Below, in pieces: positions 44,218 to 55,362 of a DNA stretch of 64,000 nt. Each line of letters begins with the position of its first letter. Positions within the stretch are counted from its first letter, which is position 1. The notes beneath the pieces were generated by a model. The model was not told the origin of the DNA. It made no database searches and saw only the letters and a list, made by a program, of their open reading frames with translations. Position numbers and translations under genes: made by a program. Origin of the DNA: Prescottella subtropica (GTDB lineage: Bacteria > Actinomycetota > Actinomycetes > Mycobacteriales > Mycobacteriaceae); contig NZ_SKCH01000003.1 in assembly GCF_005434945.1 (NCBI RefSeq), positions 248,001 through 312,000 of the forward strand, written 5' to 3'.

Positions 44218-44870
44218 CTGTTCAGGTAGCCCCCACCGCGCGTATCCGACGGTCGACGGCGGCGCAGCGTGCCTACGACCGGCGCCGGCACCGCGCGTCC
44301 GTCGTCGACCCGCACGGGGCTGCGGTCCCGGCGCCGGAGGCTGCCTCGACCACACCGTCGTCGCGGCGGATCTCGGCCCGGGTTCCGTTCGTGGCCACGA
44401 TCATCGGGCTGCTGTGCCTCGGGTTGGCGACGACGCTGCTGCTGACCACGCGTGCCGCGGAGGATTCCTACCAGCTCGCGGACACCCGCGCACACAACCA
44501 GAGCCTGCAGGAGCGGACCGCGGCCCTCCAGCGTCAGGTCGCCGCCGGTAACTCGGCGCCGATCCTCGCGGAGAAGGCGGCGGAACTGGGACTGATCCCG
44601 GTCAAGGACCCGGCGCGGTTGGTGCTGGACGCCGCCGGTGCCGTGACCGTCGTCGGCACTCCCGAGCCTGCCGAGGGCAAGCCGGTCCCGCCGCTGGACC
44701 GGGCACCGGCACCGCGTGCCGCGGCGCCCGCGCCGGCGCAGCCGGCCGCACCCCAGCGGAACACCCCGGCCGCGCCGCAGCAGAACGTCGAGGGCCGTAT
44801 CGAGGCGCGTGGTGAACAGCCGACGCCGATCACGGTCGTCACCCAGCCCCCGGCCGGCGCGCGGCAGTGA
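44214..44870 (+). CDS. ftsL: FtsL-like septum protein
   Basis: A 218-residue bitopic protein: a basic cytoplasmic N-terminus of about 60 residues, one helix ([20 protein letters not shown]), a coiled coil ([18 protein letters not shown]) and a Pro/Ala-rich tail that is longer than in E. coli FtsL. It scaffolds FtsQ, FtsI and FtsW at the septum. Sequence is poorly conserved in the family; the call rests on topology and position between rsmH and ftsI, equal to Rv2164c. Overlaps both neighbours by 4 bp. Confidence 0.88.
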   Translation: MTVQVAPTARIRRSTAAQRAYDRRRHRASVVDPHGAAVPAPEAASTTPSSRRISARVPFVATIIGLLCLGLATTLLLTTRAAEDSYQLADTRAHNQSLQERTAALQRQVAAGNSAPILAEKAAELGLIPVKDPARLVLDAAGAVTVVGTPEPAEGKPVPPLDRAPAPRAAAPAPAQPAAPQRNTPAAPQQNVEGRIEARGEQPTPITVVTQPPAGARQ

Positions 44871-46780
44871 CGTCCTCCGGCGGGCGCCGACCGGCACCCC
44901 GGCGCCGGCCGGCACCGACACCGCCGCGTCGTGCGCGTGCCGGGAAGGCCCGCCGGTCCGGGGTCCGTCGCACCGATGCGTTCGCGTTCCGGTTGAAGTA
45001 CGGGCGGGCCGTCATGCTCGTCGCGCTCGGTGTCGTCGCACTGCAGTTGCTGTGGGTGCAGGGCATCGATGCGCCGCGCCTGTCCGCGGAGGCCGCGAAC
45101 CAGCGCACCGCCGTCGTCACCCTGCCCGCGACCCGCGGCGCGATCCTGGACCGTAACGGCAGCAAACTCGCGTACACCCTGGACGCGAAGGCGCTGACGT
45201 TCCAGCCGGTGCGGGAACGCAAGAACATCGACGACCTGCGTGCCGAGGACGATTCCCTCCCGGACGCGCAGACCCGGGTGCAGGAGATCGCCGCGGGTAT
45301 CCACGACCGACTCGGGGACGCCGCGCCCGAGAAGGATCTTCTCGCGAAGCTGCAGAGCAACGAGACGTTCGTGTACCTGGCGCGCAGTGTCGACCCGGCG
45401 GTCGCCGCCGACATCGCCGGGGAGTTCCCGGAGGTCGGCCTCGAGCGACAGGACATCCGCGAGTATCCGGGCGGGTCGCTGGCCGCGAACCTCGTCGGCG
45501 CGACCGGCTGGGACGGGCACGGACTGCTCGGGCTCGAGGACTCGATGGACGAGGTCCTCGCCGGCAGCGACGGTTCGGAGACGCACGACCGGGGTTCGGA
45601 CGGCGCCGTGATCCCGGGCAGCCGCCGTGACCTGCGCCCCGCGGTCGACGGTGAGACCGTGGAACTGACCCTCGACTCGGATCTGCAGTACTACGTGCAG
45701 CAGCAGACCCAGCAGGCCAAGGAGTTGTCGGGCGCGAAGAACGTGTCCGTCGTCGTGCTGGATGCGAAGATGTCCGAGGTGCTGGCGATGGCCAACGACG
45801 GCACGTTCAACCCGGCGATCGGTGTCGGCAACAATCCGCCCGAGGCGCGGATGGGCAACCTGTCGGTCACCAGCCCGTTCGAGCCCGGCTCCGTCAACAA
45901 GATCATCACGGCGGCGGCGGCGGTCGAGTACGGGCTGACCACCCCCGACGAGGTGCTGCAGGTGCCGGGGTCGATCCAGATGGCCGGCGTGTCCGTCAAG
46001 GACGCGTGGGCGCACGGCGTCGTGCCGTACACCAGCACCGGGGTGTTCGGGAAGTCGTCCAACGTCGGCACGCTGATGCTCGCCGAACGCGTCGGGGAGG
46101 AGCGGTTCGCGGACATGCTGCACCGCTTCGGCATGGGGCAGGCCACCGGCGTCGGGCTGCCCGGTGAGAGCGCCGGCAGCGTTCCGGCACTGGAGGACTG
46201 GTCGGGCGGCACGTTCGCGAACCTGCCGATCGGACAGGGCCTGTCGATGACGCTGCTGCAGATGACCGCGATCTACCAGACGATGGCCAACGACGGTGAA
46301 CGGATCCCGCCGCGCATCGTCAAGGCGACCGTGGCTGCCGACGGCACCCGTACCGAACCGGAGCGACCCGAACCGGTCCACGTGGTGAGCAAGGAGACGG
46401 CCCGCACGGTCCGGGACATGTTCCGGTCGGTGACCCAGAAGGATCCGATGGGCTACCAGCAGGGGACCGGGCCGCAGGCCGCCGTCGAGGGCTACCAGAT
46501 CAGCGGGAAGACGGGTACCGCGCAGCAGGTCGATCCGGCGTGCGGCTGCTACTCGAACTCCGACTACTGGATCACGTTCGCCGGCATCGCACCGTCCGAC
46601 GATCCCCGCTACGTCGTCGGCATCATGCTCGACGCGCCGGTGCGCGGTGTCGACGGCGGCGGTGGGCAGTCGGCGGCGCCGCTGTTCCACAACATCGCGT
46701 CGTGGCTGCTGCAGCGCGACAGTGTGCCGATGTCACCGGATCCGGGCCGACGGTTGATACTCCAGGCCGACGCCGACTGA
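44867..46780 (+). CDS. ftsI: Septal peptidoglycan transpeptidase FtsI (PBP3/PbpB)
   Basis: A 637-residue class B penicillin-binding protein. A basic N-terminus, one helix (about 45-65), a pedestal domain beginning with TRGAILDRNG, then the transpeptidase domain: GSVNKI (SxxK with the nucleophile Ser), GKSSNVG (SxN) and SGKTGTAQQ (KTG). It cross-links septal wall with FtsW. GTG 44867 overlaps the ftsL stop. A 147-nt gap to murE contains a TAATCT hexamer (46859-46864) that may be an internal promoter. Confidence 0.96.
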   Translation: MTSSGGRRPAPRRRPAPTPPRRARAGKARRSGVRRTDAFAFRLKYGRAVMLVALGVVALQLLWVQGIDAPRLSAEAANQRTAVVTLPATRGAILDRNGSKLAYTLDAKALTFQPVRERKNIDDLRAEDDSLPDAQTRVQEIAAGIHDRLGDAAPEKDLLAKLQSNETFVYLARSVDPAVAADIAGEFPEVGLERQDIREYPGGSLAANLVGATGWDGHGLLGLEDSMDEVLAGSDGSETHDRGSDGAVIPGSRRDLRPAVDGETVELTLDSDLQYYVQQQTQQAKELSGAKNVSVVVLDAKMSEVLAMANDGTFNPAIGVGNNPPEARMGNLSVTSPFEPGSVNKIITAAAAVEYGLTTPDEVLQVPGSIQMAGVSVKDAWAHGVVPYTSTGVFGKSSNVGTLMLAERVGEERFADMLHRFGMGQATGVGLPGESAGSVPALEDWSGGTFANLPIGQGLSMTLLQMTAIYQTMANDGERIPPRIVKATVAADGTRTEPERPEPVHVVSKETARTVRDMFRSVTQKDPMGYQQGTGPQAAVEGYQISGKTGTAQQVDPACGCYSNSDYWITFAGIAPSDDPRYVVGIMLDAPVRGVDGGGGQSAAPLFHNIASWLLQRDSVPMSPDPGRRLILQADAD

Positions 46781-46927
46781 CCGGTGCGCGAGGTGACTCC
46801 GGACACCCTCGCCGCACGCGCGCGACGTGGTGACTCGTGCCGACGGTGCCGTCGCCGGTAATCTGACACGTCGACCTTCCACTGCTCGAACCGTGAGTCT
46901 CCACCGAACCGAAAGGACCTGCTGCCC

Positions 46928-48592
46928 GTGCTTCCGAGTCCGCAGCCTTCCACGCCGGACAGGGCGCCGGGGAGCGGTCTTCGCCCGACGCATCCGCCCG
47001 TGACGGACCTCGCGGACCTGGCCGCCGCGGTCGGTGCCCGCATCGAGACCGTGGGCGCGGGCGACGCGTCGTCCCTGCCGTTCACGGTGACCGGTGTCGA
47101 ACTGCGGGCGCAGGCGATCCGTGCGGGGGATCTGTTCGCGGCGCTGCCGGGCGCCCACACGCACGGCGCCCGATTCGTGGCGGACGCCGTCGCGGCCGGG
47201 GCGACCGCGGTCCTCACCGACGACGCCGGTGCCGCCCTGGTGCGGGAGCACGCCGGTATCTTCCCGAATCCGCTTCCGGTGCTGGTGCATCCGGACCCGC
47301 GCAGTGTGCTCGGTGCGGTGTCGGCCACCGTCTACGGGCATCCGTCGCGGCGGATGCAGATCGTCGGGATCACCGGCACGTCCGGGAAGACGACGTCGTC
47401 GTACCTGATCGAGGCGGGCCTGGCCGCGGCCGGTCGCAGCATCGGCCTGGTCGGCACGATCGAGACGCGGGTCGCCGGGGACCGGGTGCCGAGCGCCCTC
47501 ACCACCCCGGAGGCGCCGCAACTGCACGCGCTGTTCGCGGCGATGCTCGAACGCGGCATCGACACCGTCGTGATGGAGGTGTCGAGTCATGCGCTCGCCC
47601 TCGGGCGGGTCGACGGGGTGCGGTTCGCGGTCGGCGCGTTCACGAACCTGTCGCAGGACCATCTGGACTTCCACAAGGATTTCGACGACTACTTCGCGGC
47701 GAAGGCCCGGCTGTTCGCGGCCGATTCCGCGGTGCGCGCCGAGCGTGCGGTGATCTGTACCGACGACGAGTGGGGTGCGCGGATGGCGGACGTCGCCCGC
47801 CGCGCCCACCCGGACCGCCTCGGCGCCGTCGTCACGGTCGGCACCGGCGCCCGTCCCGCCGACTGGCGTGCGGGGGAGAGCGACCCGAGCCCGTCGGGCA
47901 CACAGACGTTCTCGCTCACCGGCCCCGACGGCGTCACCCGTGCCGTGTCGGTGCGGCTGCCCGGCCACTACAACGTCGCGAACGCGACGCTCGCGGTGGC
48001 CGTGTGCGCTGCGGCCGGGGTGGACGTCGCCGCCGCCCTGACCGGGATCGCCGGCGTCGACGTGCCGGGCCGTGTGCAGCGGGTCGAACGAGGTCAGGGT
48101 TTCCTGGCCGTCGTCGACTACGCGCACAAGCCGGCGGCGCTCGAGGCCGTGATCGCGACCCTGCGCGGCCAGCTGTCCGATCCGGGCGGCCGCATCGCGG
48201 TCGTCGTCGGCGCGGGCGGGGACCGGGACACCGGCAAGCGGGCCCTGATGGGGGAGGCCGGTGCCCGCGGCGCCGACCTGCTGGTGGTCACCGATGACAA
48301 TCCGCGCACCGAGGATCCGGCGGTGATCCGGGCTGCCGTCACCGCGGGCGCGCTGGCCGTCCCGGCCGCCGAACGCGGCGAGGTCCGCGAGATCGGGGAC
48401 CGGGCCGGCGCGATCGCCGCCGCGGTCGCCTGGGCGCGGCCCGGTGACGTCGTGCTGATCGCCGGCAAGGGCCACGAGGCCGGCCAGGAGATCCACGGTG
48501 TGAAGTACCCATTCGACGACCGAGAGGTCCTGGGAGAGGCGATCGATCGGGTCGTCTCCGGAGACGACCCCGCACACGGAGGAAACGCATGA
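46928..48592 (+). CDS. murE: UDP-MurNAc-L-Ala-D-Glu:meso-diaminopimelate ligase
   Basis: A 554-residue Mur ligase adding the third residue of the stem peptide. GITGTSGKTTSSYL is the ATP loop, VMEVSSHALALGRVDG a central block, and DNPRTEDP the motif that selects meso-diaminopimelate rather than lysine. GKGHEAGQE follows. GTG 46928 has AGGA about 10 nt upstream; GTG 47000 (VTDLADLAAAVG) would remove a low-complexity 24-residue lead. The murF ATG overlaps its stop by 4 bp. Confidence 0.97.
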   Translation: MLPSPQPSTPDRAPGSGLRPTHPPVTDLADLAAAVGARIETVGAGDASSLPFTVTGVELRAQAIRAGDLFAALPGAHTHGARFVADAVAAGATAVLTDDAGAALVREHAGIFPNPLPVLVHPDPRSVLGAVSATVYGHPSRRMQIVGITGTSGKTTSSYLIEAGLAAAGRSIGLVGTIETRVAGDRVPSALTTPEAPQLHALFAAMLERGIDTVVMEVSSHALALGRVDGVRFAVGAFTNLSQDHLDFHKDFDDYFAAKARLFAADSAVRAERAVICTDDEWGARMADVARRAHPDRLGAVVTVGTGARPADWRAGESDPSPSGTQTFSLTGPDGVTRAVSVRLPGHYNVANATLAVAVCAAAGVDVAAALTGIAGVDVPGRVQRVERGQGFLAVVDYAHKPAALEAVIATLRGQLSDPGGRIAVVVGAGGDRDTGKRALMGEAGARGADLLVVTDDNPRTEDPAVIRAAVTAGALAVPAAERGEVREIGDRAGAIAAAVAWARPGDVVLIAGKGHEAGQEIHGVKYPFDDREVLGEAIDRVVSGDDPAHGGNA

Positions 48593-50112
48593 TCCCGATG
48601 ACGCTCGCGCAGATCGCCCAGGCGGTCGGCGGGACGCTGCACGACGTCGACGACCCGTCGGCCACCGTCACGGGAACGGTGGAGTTCGATTCCCGCGAGG
48701 TGAGCCCGGGCGGGTTGTTCCTGGCACTGCCCGGGGCCCGGACCGACGGCCACGACCACGCGGCAGGTGCCGTGGCGGCGGGTGCCGCGGCGGTCCTCGC
48801 GGCGCGGCCCGTCGGGGTTCCGGCGATCGTCGTCGAACCGCTCGGCCCGTCCGGAAGCGGTGCGCTGGCACTCGAACACGACCGGGACGGTTCCGGCGCC
48901 GCGGTGCTCGAGGCACTCGGGAAACTGGCCCGGGCCAGCGTCGACCGGCTCACCGCCGAGGCGGGGATGACCGTGGTCGGGGTGACGGGGTCGTCGGGCA
49001 AGACGTCGACGAAGGATCTGCTGGCCGCGGTACTGGCTCCGCTCGGATCCGTCGTCGCGCCCCCCGGATCGTTCAACAACGAACTCGGCCACCCGTGGAC
49101 GGCGCTGCGCGCCGAGCGTGACACCCGGTTCCTGGTCCTGGAGATGTCGGCACGCGGCCGCGGGCACATCGCCGCGCTGGCGAAGACGGCGCCGCCGAAG
49201 ATCGGCGTCGTGCTCAACGTCGGCACCGCGCATCTCGGCGAGTTCGGCTCGCGGGAGGCGATCGCCGAGACGAAGGGCGAGCTGCCGGCGTCGCTGCCGT
49301 CCGCCGCCGACGGTGGTGTCGCCGTCCTCAACGCCGACGATCCGCTGGTCGCGGCGATGGCGTCACGTACCGCGGCGCGGGTCGTGCTGGTCGGGTTGGC
49401 CGGCAACGCCGACGTCCGGGCCACCGGCGTGCACCTCGACGCGCAGGCGCGGGCGAGTTTCACGCTCGAATGCGCGGCCGGCAGTGTCCCGGTCACCCTC
49501 GCCGTCCACGGCGAGCACCACGTCGGCAACGCGCTTGCCGCGGCGGCCGTCGCCCTCGAATGCGGGGTGGGCCTCGAGCAGATCGCGGCCGCCCTGGGCG
49601 GTGCGCGGGCGGTGTCCGGTCGCCGCATGGACGTGCGGGACCGGGCCGACGGCGTCACCGTCGTCAACGACTCGTACAACGCGAACCCGGATTCGATGCG
49701 GGCCGCGATCAAGGCGCTGGTGTCGATGGCCCGGTCCGGTGACGGCGCGCCGCGCCGCACGTGGGCGGTCCTCGGTGAGATGGCCGAACTCGGGGACGAC
49801 TCGGTCGTCGAGCACGACGCGATCGGACGTTTCGCGGTCCGCCTCGACGTGACCAAGATGATCATCGTCGGACCGGGACGTCCCGTCCGCGCGATGTACC
49901 AGGGCGCGATCATGGAAGGCTCGTGGGGTGACGAGGCGATGCACGTGCCCGACGCAGCGAGCGCAGTCGAGGTGCTCGAAGACGAACTGCGAGCAGGGGA
50001 TCTGGTGTTGGTGAAGGCGTCGCAGTCCATCGGCCTGTGGGAGGTCGCGGACGCGGTCCTCGCCGCACCGGTCGCCGGTTCGGTGTCGACGGGTGAGGGA
50101 GTGGTGCAGTGA
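48589..50112 (+). CDS. murF: UDP-MurNAc-tripeptide:D-Ala-D-Ala ligase
   Basis: A 507-residue Mur ligase that attaches D-Ala-D-Ala to finish the pentapeptide. [15 protein letters not shown] is the P-loop, [13 protein letters not shown] and [12 protein letters not shown] are MurF-specific, and [14 protein letters not shown] is the conserved binding block of the central domain. ATG 48589 and its stop at 50112 overlap murE and mraY by 4 bp each, so the three are tightly coupled. Confidence 0.97.
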   Translation: MIPMTLAQIAQAVGGTLHDVDDPSATVTGTVEFDSREVSPGGLFLALPGARTDGHDHAAGAVAAGAAAVLAARPVGVPAIVVEPLGPSGSGALALEHDRDGSGAAVLEALGKLARASVDRLTAEAGMTVVGVTGSSGKTSTKDLLAAVLAPLGSVVAPPGSFNNELGHPWTALRAERDTRFLVLEMSARGRGHIAALAKTAPPKIGVVLNVGTAHLGEFGSREAIAETKGELPASLPSAADGGVAVLNADDPLVAAMASRTAARVVLVGLAGNADVRATGVHLDAQARASFTLECAAGSVPVTLAVHGEHHVGNALAAAAVALECGVGLEQIAAALGGARAVSGRRMDVRDRADGVTVVNDSYNANPDSMRAAIKALVSMARSGDGAPRRTWAVLGEMAELGDDSVVEHDAIGRFAVRLDVTKMIIVGPGRPVRAMYQGAIMEGSWGDEAMHVPDAASAVEVLEDELRAGDLVLVKASQSIGLWEVADAVLAAPVAGSVSTGEGVVQ

Positions 50113-51203
50113 GGCAGATCCTGTTCGCCGCGGGCATCGCGCTCGCGGTCTCCATCCTGCTGACTCCGGTCCTCATCAAGATCTTCTCGCGGCAGGGTTT
50201 CGGTCAGGAGATCCGCGTCGAGGGCCCGGCGAGCCATCAGGCGAAGCGCGGCACCCCCACGATGGGCGGTGTCGCGATCCTCGCCGGCATCTGGGCCGGC
50301 TACTTCGGTTCGCACCTGATCGGCATCGGCTACGACGCCGAGGGGCCGTCGGCGTCGGGTCTGCTGGTGCTCGGTCTGACGACGGCGCTCGGCGGTGTCG
50401 GATTCCTCGACGACTTCATCAAGATCCGCAAGCAGCGCAACCTGGGCCTGAACAAGACCGCGAAGCTCGTCGGCCAGCTGATCGCGGCGGTCGTGTTCGC
50501 GATCCTCGCGCTGCAGTTCCGCGGCGGCAACGGACTCACCCCGGGCAGCGTGCACCTGTCGTACGTGCGGGACATCGCGACCGTGTCCATGGGCTCGATC
50601 GTGTTCGTGTTCTTCGTGTACCTGCTGGTCAGCGCGTGGTCGAACGCCGTGAACCTCACCGACGGCCTGGACGGCCTGGCGGCCGGCTCGATGAGCCTGG
50701 TCCTCGGCGCGTACGTGATCATCACGTTCTGGCAGTACCGCAACGCCTGCAGCACCGGTCCGGGCAGCGTCGGTCCTGCCAAGGGCTGCTACGACGTCCG
50801 CGACCCGCTGGACCTGGCACTGCTGTGTGCGGCCGGCGCGGCCGCCTGCATCGGTTTCCTGTGGTGGAATGCGGCGCCCGCGAAGATCTTCATGGGTGAC
50901 ACCGGTTCGCTGGCCCTCGGTGGCATGCTCGCGGGCCTGTCGATCACGACCCGCACCGAGCTGTTGATGGTCGTCATCGGCGCCCTGTTCGTCGCGGAGG
51001 CCGCATCGGTCGTCATCCAGGTGGCGGTGTTCCGGTCGAGCCGGCGCCGGGTGTTCCGGATGGCGCCGTTCCATCACCACTTCGAGCTCGGCGGCTGGGC
51101 CGAAACCCAGGTGATCATCCGGTTCTGGTTGCTGGCGGCGATCGCGTCGGCGATCGGCCTGGCCCTGTTCTACAGCGAATACCTGTCGGCGATCGGGGAC
51201 TGA
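50109..51203 (+). CDS. mraY: Phospho-MurNAc-pentapeptide transferase (lipid I synthase)
   Basis: A 364-residue, ten-helix membrane enzyme that moves phospho-MurNAc-pentapeptide to undecaprenyl phosphate. Visible active-site blocks are [27 protein letters not shown] (Asp pair), [25 protein letters not shown] and PFHHHFE (His trio). GTG 50109 overlaps murF. The loop between helices with [20 protein letters not shown] is an actinobacterial insert. murD begins 3 nt after the stop. Confidence 0.97.
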   Translation: MRQILFAAGIALAVSILLTPVLIKIFSRQGFGQEIRVEGPASHQAKRGTPTMGGVAILAGIWAGYFGSHLIGIGYDAEGPSASGLLVLGLTTALGGVGFLDDFIKIRKQRNLGLNKTAKLVGQLIAAVVFAILALQFRGGNGLTPGSVHLSYVRDIATVSMGSIVFVFFVYLLVSAWSNAVNLTDGLDGLAAGSMSLVLGAYVIITFWQYRNACSTGPGSVGPAKGCYDVRDPLDLALLCAAGAAACIGFLWWNAAPAKIFMGDTGSLALGGMLAGLSITTRTELLMVVIGALFVAEAASVVIQVAVFRSSRRRVFRMAPFHHHFELGGWAETQVIIRFWLLAAIASAIGLALFYSEYLSAIGD

Positions 51204-51206
51204 CGC

Positions 51207-52754
51207 ATGCAGCTCGACGAGCGTTACCTCGAGCGGGAAGGTCTGGCCGGTCTGCGCGGCCGTGACGTGCTGGTGGCCGGGGCGGGCATCTCGGGCCGTG
51301 CGGTGATCGCACCGCTGCACGGTCTGGGGGCGCGGGTGACGGTCACCGACACCAACGCCGACGCGCTCGCCGTGTGTGCGGCACTGGGCGCCGCCACCGC
51401 ACCGATCGGCGACGTGGTCGCGGACCCGGTGCGGGTGGCGGGGTTCGCGCTCGTCGTCGTCAGTCCCGGTTTCCGCCCGGACGCGCCGCTGGTCACCCTC
51501 GCCGCCGACGCCGGGGTCCCGGTGTGGGGGGACATCGAGTTCTCGTGGCGGGTGGACCGGGCCCGGCTGTACGGTCCGCCGCGCCGATGGCTCGTCGTGA
51601 CCGGCACCAACGGCAAGACCACGACGACGTCGATGCTGCAGTCGATCCTCGAGACGGCCGGTGTCGGGTCGGCGGCGTGCGGGAACATCGGCCTGCCGGT
51701 GCTCGACGCGCTGCGTGCCGAGTCGCCGCGCGCGGACGTGCTCGCCGTCGAACTGTCGTCGTTCCAGCTGTACTGGGCGCCGTCGGTGCGCCCGGCCGCG
51801 GGGGTGGTCCTCAACATCGCCGAGGATCATCTCGACTGGCACGGCGGCATGCCCGGCTACGTCGACGCGAAGGCGCACGCACTCGACGGGGACGTCGCGG
51901 TCGTCGGCCTCGACGATCCGGTCGCGGCGTCGCTCGCGGACCGTCCCCGCGGCGGTCGCACGATCGGTTTCCGGCTGGGCGAGCCGGCCGTCGGGGAACT
52001 CGGTGTCGTCGACGGGATGCTCGTCGACCGCGCGTTCACCGACGACGCGGCCGCGGCGCCGCTGCTCGCCGCCGACGAGGTCAGCCCGCCCGGACCGGCC
52101 GGAGTGTGCGATGCGCTCGCCGCGGCCGCGCTGGCCCGCACCGTCGGACTGTCGGCGGAGATCGTCGGGGCCGGGCTGCGGGCGCACCGGGTGGGTCCGC
52201 ACCGCGCGCAGTTGGTGTGCGAGACGGCCGGGGTGCGGTTCGTCGACGATTCGAAGGCCACCAACCCGCACGCGGCACGGTCGTCGATCGTCGCGCAGGA
52301 GTCGGTGGTGTGGCTCGCCGGCGGTCTGCTCAAGGGCGCCCGCGTCGACGACCTCGTCGCGGAGGTCGCGTCCCGGCTCGCCGGGGCCGTCCTGATCGGC
52401 CGGGACGCGGACCTGATCGCGGACGCATTGGCGCGACACGCCCCCGACGTCCCGGTCGTGCACGTCTCCTCGGGAGACGATGCAGCCATGGGTGCGCATG
52501 CTCCGGAGCCGACGCGATCGGATACTCGGCTCGACCTGGCCGACGCCGCCGCCGACGCCGATGCGGTGATGGCGGAAGCGGTGCGGGCGGCGGCCGCGCT
52601 GGCCGCGCCCGGCGACACGGTGCTGCTGGCGCCGGCGGCGGCGTCGCTGGACATGTTCGACTCGTACGGCCATCGGGGCCGCAGTTTCACGGAGGCCGCG
52701 CGCGGACTGGGCGCGGAGCAGATCACGACCGGGGAGTTCGGATCCCGCCGATGA
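51207..52754 (+). CDS. murD: UDP-MurNAc-L-Ala:D-Glu ligase
   Basis: A 515-residue Mur ligase adding D-glutamate. [16 protein letters not shown] opens the UDP-binding domain, [15 protein letters not shown] is the ATP loop, and [24 protein letters not shown] is the MurD-type block (cited in part), followed by [10 protein letters not shown]. Position within the cluster also fits. Starts 3 nt after mraY, the only dcw joint from murE to ftsQ that is not a 4-bp overlap. Confidence 0.96.
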   Translation: MQLDERYLEREGLAGLRGRDVLVAGAGISGRAVIAPLHGLGARVTVTDTNADALAVCAALGAATAPIGDVVADPVRVAGFALVVVSPGFRPDAPLVTLAADAGVPVWGDIEFSWRVDRARLYGPPRRWLVVTGTNGKTTTTSMLQSILETAGVGSAACGNIGLPVLDALRAESPRADVLAVELSSFQLYWAPSVRPAAGVVLNIAEDHLDWHGGMPGYVDAKAHALDGDVAVVGLDDPVAASLADRPRGGRTIGFRLGEPAVGELGVVDGMLVDRAFTDDAAAAPLLAADEVSPPGPAGVCDALAAAALARTVGLSAEIVGAGLRAHRVGPHRAQLVCETAGVRFVDDSKATNPHAARSSIVAQESVVWLAGGLLKGARVDDLVAEVASRLAGAVLIGRDADLIADALARHAPDVPVVHVSSGDDAAMGAHAPEPTRSDTRLDLADAAADADAVMAEAVRAAAALAAPGDTVLLAPAAASLDMFDSYGHRGRSFTEAARGLGAEQITTGEFGSRR

Positions 52755-54220
52755 CACCGGAGAAGACCGACGTCCGCCCGCGTACCCGGGTGGGTGCGTG
52801 GCTGGCGCGGCCGTTGACGTCGTTCCATCTGGTCGTCACGATCGCGTTCCTGCTGACCGTGCTCGGCCTGGTCATGGTGTTGTCGTCGTCGAGTGTCGAG
52901 TCGGTGGCGGCGGACGGGTCCGCGTACGGCAAGTTCGTCTCTCAGCTGATCTTCGCGACGCTCGGTTTCGTGATCTTCTACCTGGCACTGCTCGTCCCGG
53001 TGCGGGTACTGCGCACGTGGTCGCTGTGGGCGTTCGCGGGCACCGTCGTGATGCTGGTGCTGGTGCTCATTCCCGGTATCGGCACGCTGTCGCAGGGCAC
53101 CCGCGGCTGGTTCGTCATCGGCCCGATCTCGTTGCAGCCGTCGGAACTGGCGAAGATCGCGTTCGCGGTGTGGGGTGCACACCTGCTCGCGACCCGGCGC
53201 CGGGACCGGCCGTCGCTCAAGGAGATGCTGATCCCGCTGCTGCCGGCGGCGATGATCGTGTTCGTGCTGATCGTGCTGCAGCCGGATCTCGGGACGACGG
53301 TGTCGCTCGCGATCATCGTGCTGGCGCTGTTGTGGTTCGCGGGCCTGCCGTTGAAGATCTTCGTCGGTGTGCTCGGGGCGGGCGCGGTGGCCGCGGTGAC
53401 GCTGGCGTTGACCGCCGGCTACCGGTCGGCGCGCGTCCAGGCGTTCTTCGATCCGGCAGCGGACCCGCAGGGCATCGGCTACCAGGCTCGGCAGGCCAAG
53501 TACGCACTCGCCGACGGCAGTTTCTTCGGCGAGGGACTCGGGCAGAGCCGCGCCAAGTGGAGCTATCTGCCCAACGCGCACAACGACTTCATCTTCGCGA
53601 TCATCGGCGAGGAACTCGGGTTCCTCGGTGCGGGCGCGGTGATCGGGTTGTTCGGCCTGTTCGTGTACACGGGTCTGCGGATCGCCCGCCGGTCGTCGGA
53701 CCCGTTCCTGCAACTGCTCGCCGGGACCGCGACGGCGTGGATCACCGGTCAGGCGTTCATCAACATCGGTTACGTCGTCGGGGTGCTCCCGGTGACGGGC
53801 CTGCAGTTGCCGCTGGTGTCCGCCGGTGGCACGTCGACGGCGACGACCCTGCTGATGTTCGGTCTGGTCGCGAACGCGGCCCGGCACGAACCGGAGGCGG
53901 TCGCGGCCCTGCACAGCGGCCAGAACGGTCGGATGTCGCGGCTGCTGCGGTTGCCGAAACCGGTGCCGTACGTGCCGCCGCGGCTCGTGTCGACCCGGCC
54001 GCGCGTCCGACCCGAGCAGCGCGTCCAGCCTCGGGGGCATGCCCAGGCGCAGCGGCGCACACAGATTCAGCACCGTCCACCGGCGCAGCACGGCCGGCCG
54101 GTACAGCGGGGACACCAGGAATCCCGGGACCGCGGGGGACGACGGGTCCCGGATTCGGAACGCGGGCGGGCGACCCCACCACGGGGCGGCCGCCCTGGAG
54201 AGCGAGGAATGCGTAGGTGA
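52751..54220 (+). CDS. ftsW: Septal peptidoglycan glycosyltransferase FtsW
   Basis: A 489-residue SEDS polymerase that acts with FtsI at the septum. About ten helices; [36 protein letters not shown] and [13 protein letters not shown] are SEDS signatures. The last 100 residues form a basic, Gln/Arg/Pro-rich cytoplasmic tail ([17 protein letters not shown]); in mycobacteria the FtsW tail contacts FtsZ. ATG 52751 overlaps murD, and the stop overlaps the murG GTG, by 4 bp each. The frame is open upstream only as a by-product of base composition. Confidence 0.96.
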   Translation: MTPEKTDVRPRTRVGAWLARPLTSFHLVVTIAFLLTVLGLVMVLSSSSVESVAADGSAYGKFVSQLIFATLGFVIFYLALLVPVRVLRTWSLWAFAGTVVMLVLVLIPGIGTLSQGTRGWFVIGPISLQPSELAKIAFAVWGAHLLATRRRDRPSLKEMLIPLLPAAMIVFVLIVLQPDLGTTVSLAIIVLALLWFAGLPLKIFVGVLGAGAVAAVTLALTAGYRSARVQAFFDPAADPQGIGYQARQAKYALADGSFFGEGLGQSRAKWSYLPNAHNDFIFAIIGEELGFLGAGAVIGLFGLFVYTGLRIARRSSDPFLQLLAGTATAWITGQAFINIGYVVGVLPVTGLQLPLVSAGGTSTATTLLMFGLVANAARHEPEAVAALHSGQNGRMSRLLRLPKPVPYVPPRLVSTRPRVRPEQRVQPRGHAQAQRRTQIQHRPPAQHGRPVQRGHQESRDRGGRRVPDSERGRATPPRGGRPGERGMRR

Positions 54221-55362
54221 ACGGCGACAACCGCGAGAAGGCGGGACTGTCCGTGGTGGTGGCCGGCGGTGGGACCGCCGGCCACATAGAGCCGGCGTTG
54301 GCCGTCGCGGACGCGATTCGTGTCCTCGACCCGTCGGCGACGGTGACCGCGCTGGGCACCGAGCGGGGTCTCGAGACGACGCTGGTACCCGAACGCGGGT
54401 ATCCCCTGGAACTGATTCCGCCGGTGCCGCTGCCGCGGAAGCCCACGATGGATCTGCTGCGGCTGCCCGGACGGATCCGGCGATCCGTCGCCGCGACGCG
54501 GGCCGTCCTGGACCGGACGGACGCGGACGTGATCGTCGGGTTCGGTGGCTATGTGGCGCTGCCGGCGTATCTGGCGGCGGGGTCCGGTCTGTTCGGGCGG
54601 CGACGGAAGATTCCGGTGATCGTGCACGAGGCGAACGCGAGTGCCGGTATCGCCAACAAGATCGGTGCCCGACGGGCGCGCCGGGTGCTGGCCGCGGTGG
54701 CCGGTTCCGGTGTCGCGGCACGGGGCCGCGGCGACGCGGAGGTCGTGGGCATCCCGGTCCGGTCGTCGATCACCGGGCTGGATCGGGCGGCGCTGCGCGC
54801 CGAGGCCCGTGCGCATTTCGGTCTGCCCGCCGACGGTCCGGTGCTGCTGGTGTTCGGTGGCTCGCAGGGCGCCCGATCCCTCAACGACGCGGTCGTCGGG
54901 GCGGCGCCGGCGCTCGCGGCGGCCGGGATCTCGGTGCTGCACGCGTACGGCCCGAAGAACTCGGTGGAGGTCGCATCGGATGCGGCCGCCCCGTACGTGG
55001 CGGTGCCGTACCTGTCGCGGATGGATCTGGCGTATTCGGCGGCGGACGCGGTGATCTGCCGCTCCGGTGCGATGACGGTCGCGGAGGTGTCCGCGGTCGG
55101 CCTGCCCGCGTTCTACGTGCCGTTGCCGCACGGAAACGGCGAGCAGGAACTCAATGCGCGGCCCGTCGTGGCCGCCGGCGGCGGTGCGCTCGTCGCGGAC
55201 GCCGATCTGACCCCGCAGTACATCGCCGACAGTGTCGTCCAGATCCTCGGTGACCGGACCCGACTCGACGAGATGGGCCGGGCCGCGGCCGGGGCCGGAC
55301 ACCGTAGTGCGGCCGCCGCGGTCGCCCGGATCGTCGTCGACGAAGCGAGAGGAAACCGATGA
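54217..55362 (+). CDS. murG: UDP-GlcNAc:lipid I GlcNAc transferase (lipid II synthase)
   Basis: A 381-residue GT28 enzyme. [20 protein letters not shown] is the N-terminal lipid I/diphosphate loop, [17 protein letters not shown] and [16 protein letters not shown] follow the family, and [14 protein letters not shown] with [14 protein letters not shown] form the UDP-GlcNAc pocket. It works at the inner face of the membrane. GTG 54217 is preceded by GGAGAG at a distance and overlaps ftsW; the stop overlaps murC. Confidence 0.97.
   Translation: MNGDNREKAGLSVVVAGGGTAGHIEPALAVADAIRVLDPSATVTALGTERGLETTLVPERGYPLELIPPVPLPRKPTMDLLRLPGRIRRSVAATRAVLDRTDADVIVGFGGYVALPAYLAAGSGLFGRRRKIPVIVHEANASAGIANKIGARRARRVLAAVAGSGVAARGRGDAEVVGIPVRSSITGLDRAALRAEARAHFGLPADGPVLLVFGGSQGARSLNDAVVGAAPALAAAGISVLHAYGPKNSVEVASDAAAPYVAVPYLSRMDLAYSAADAVICRSGAMTVAEVSAVGLPAFYVPLPHGNGEQELNARPVVAAGGGALVADADLTPQYIADSVVQILGDRTRLDEMGRAAAGAGHRSAAAAVARIVVDEARGNR

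Noticed and set aside
48339-52757. 1472-codon open frame antisense to murE, murF, mraY and murD
   Set aside because: Extreme length comes from GC3 bias alone; the plus strand has four intact essential genes.
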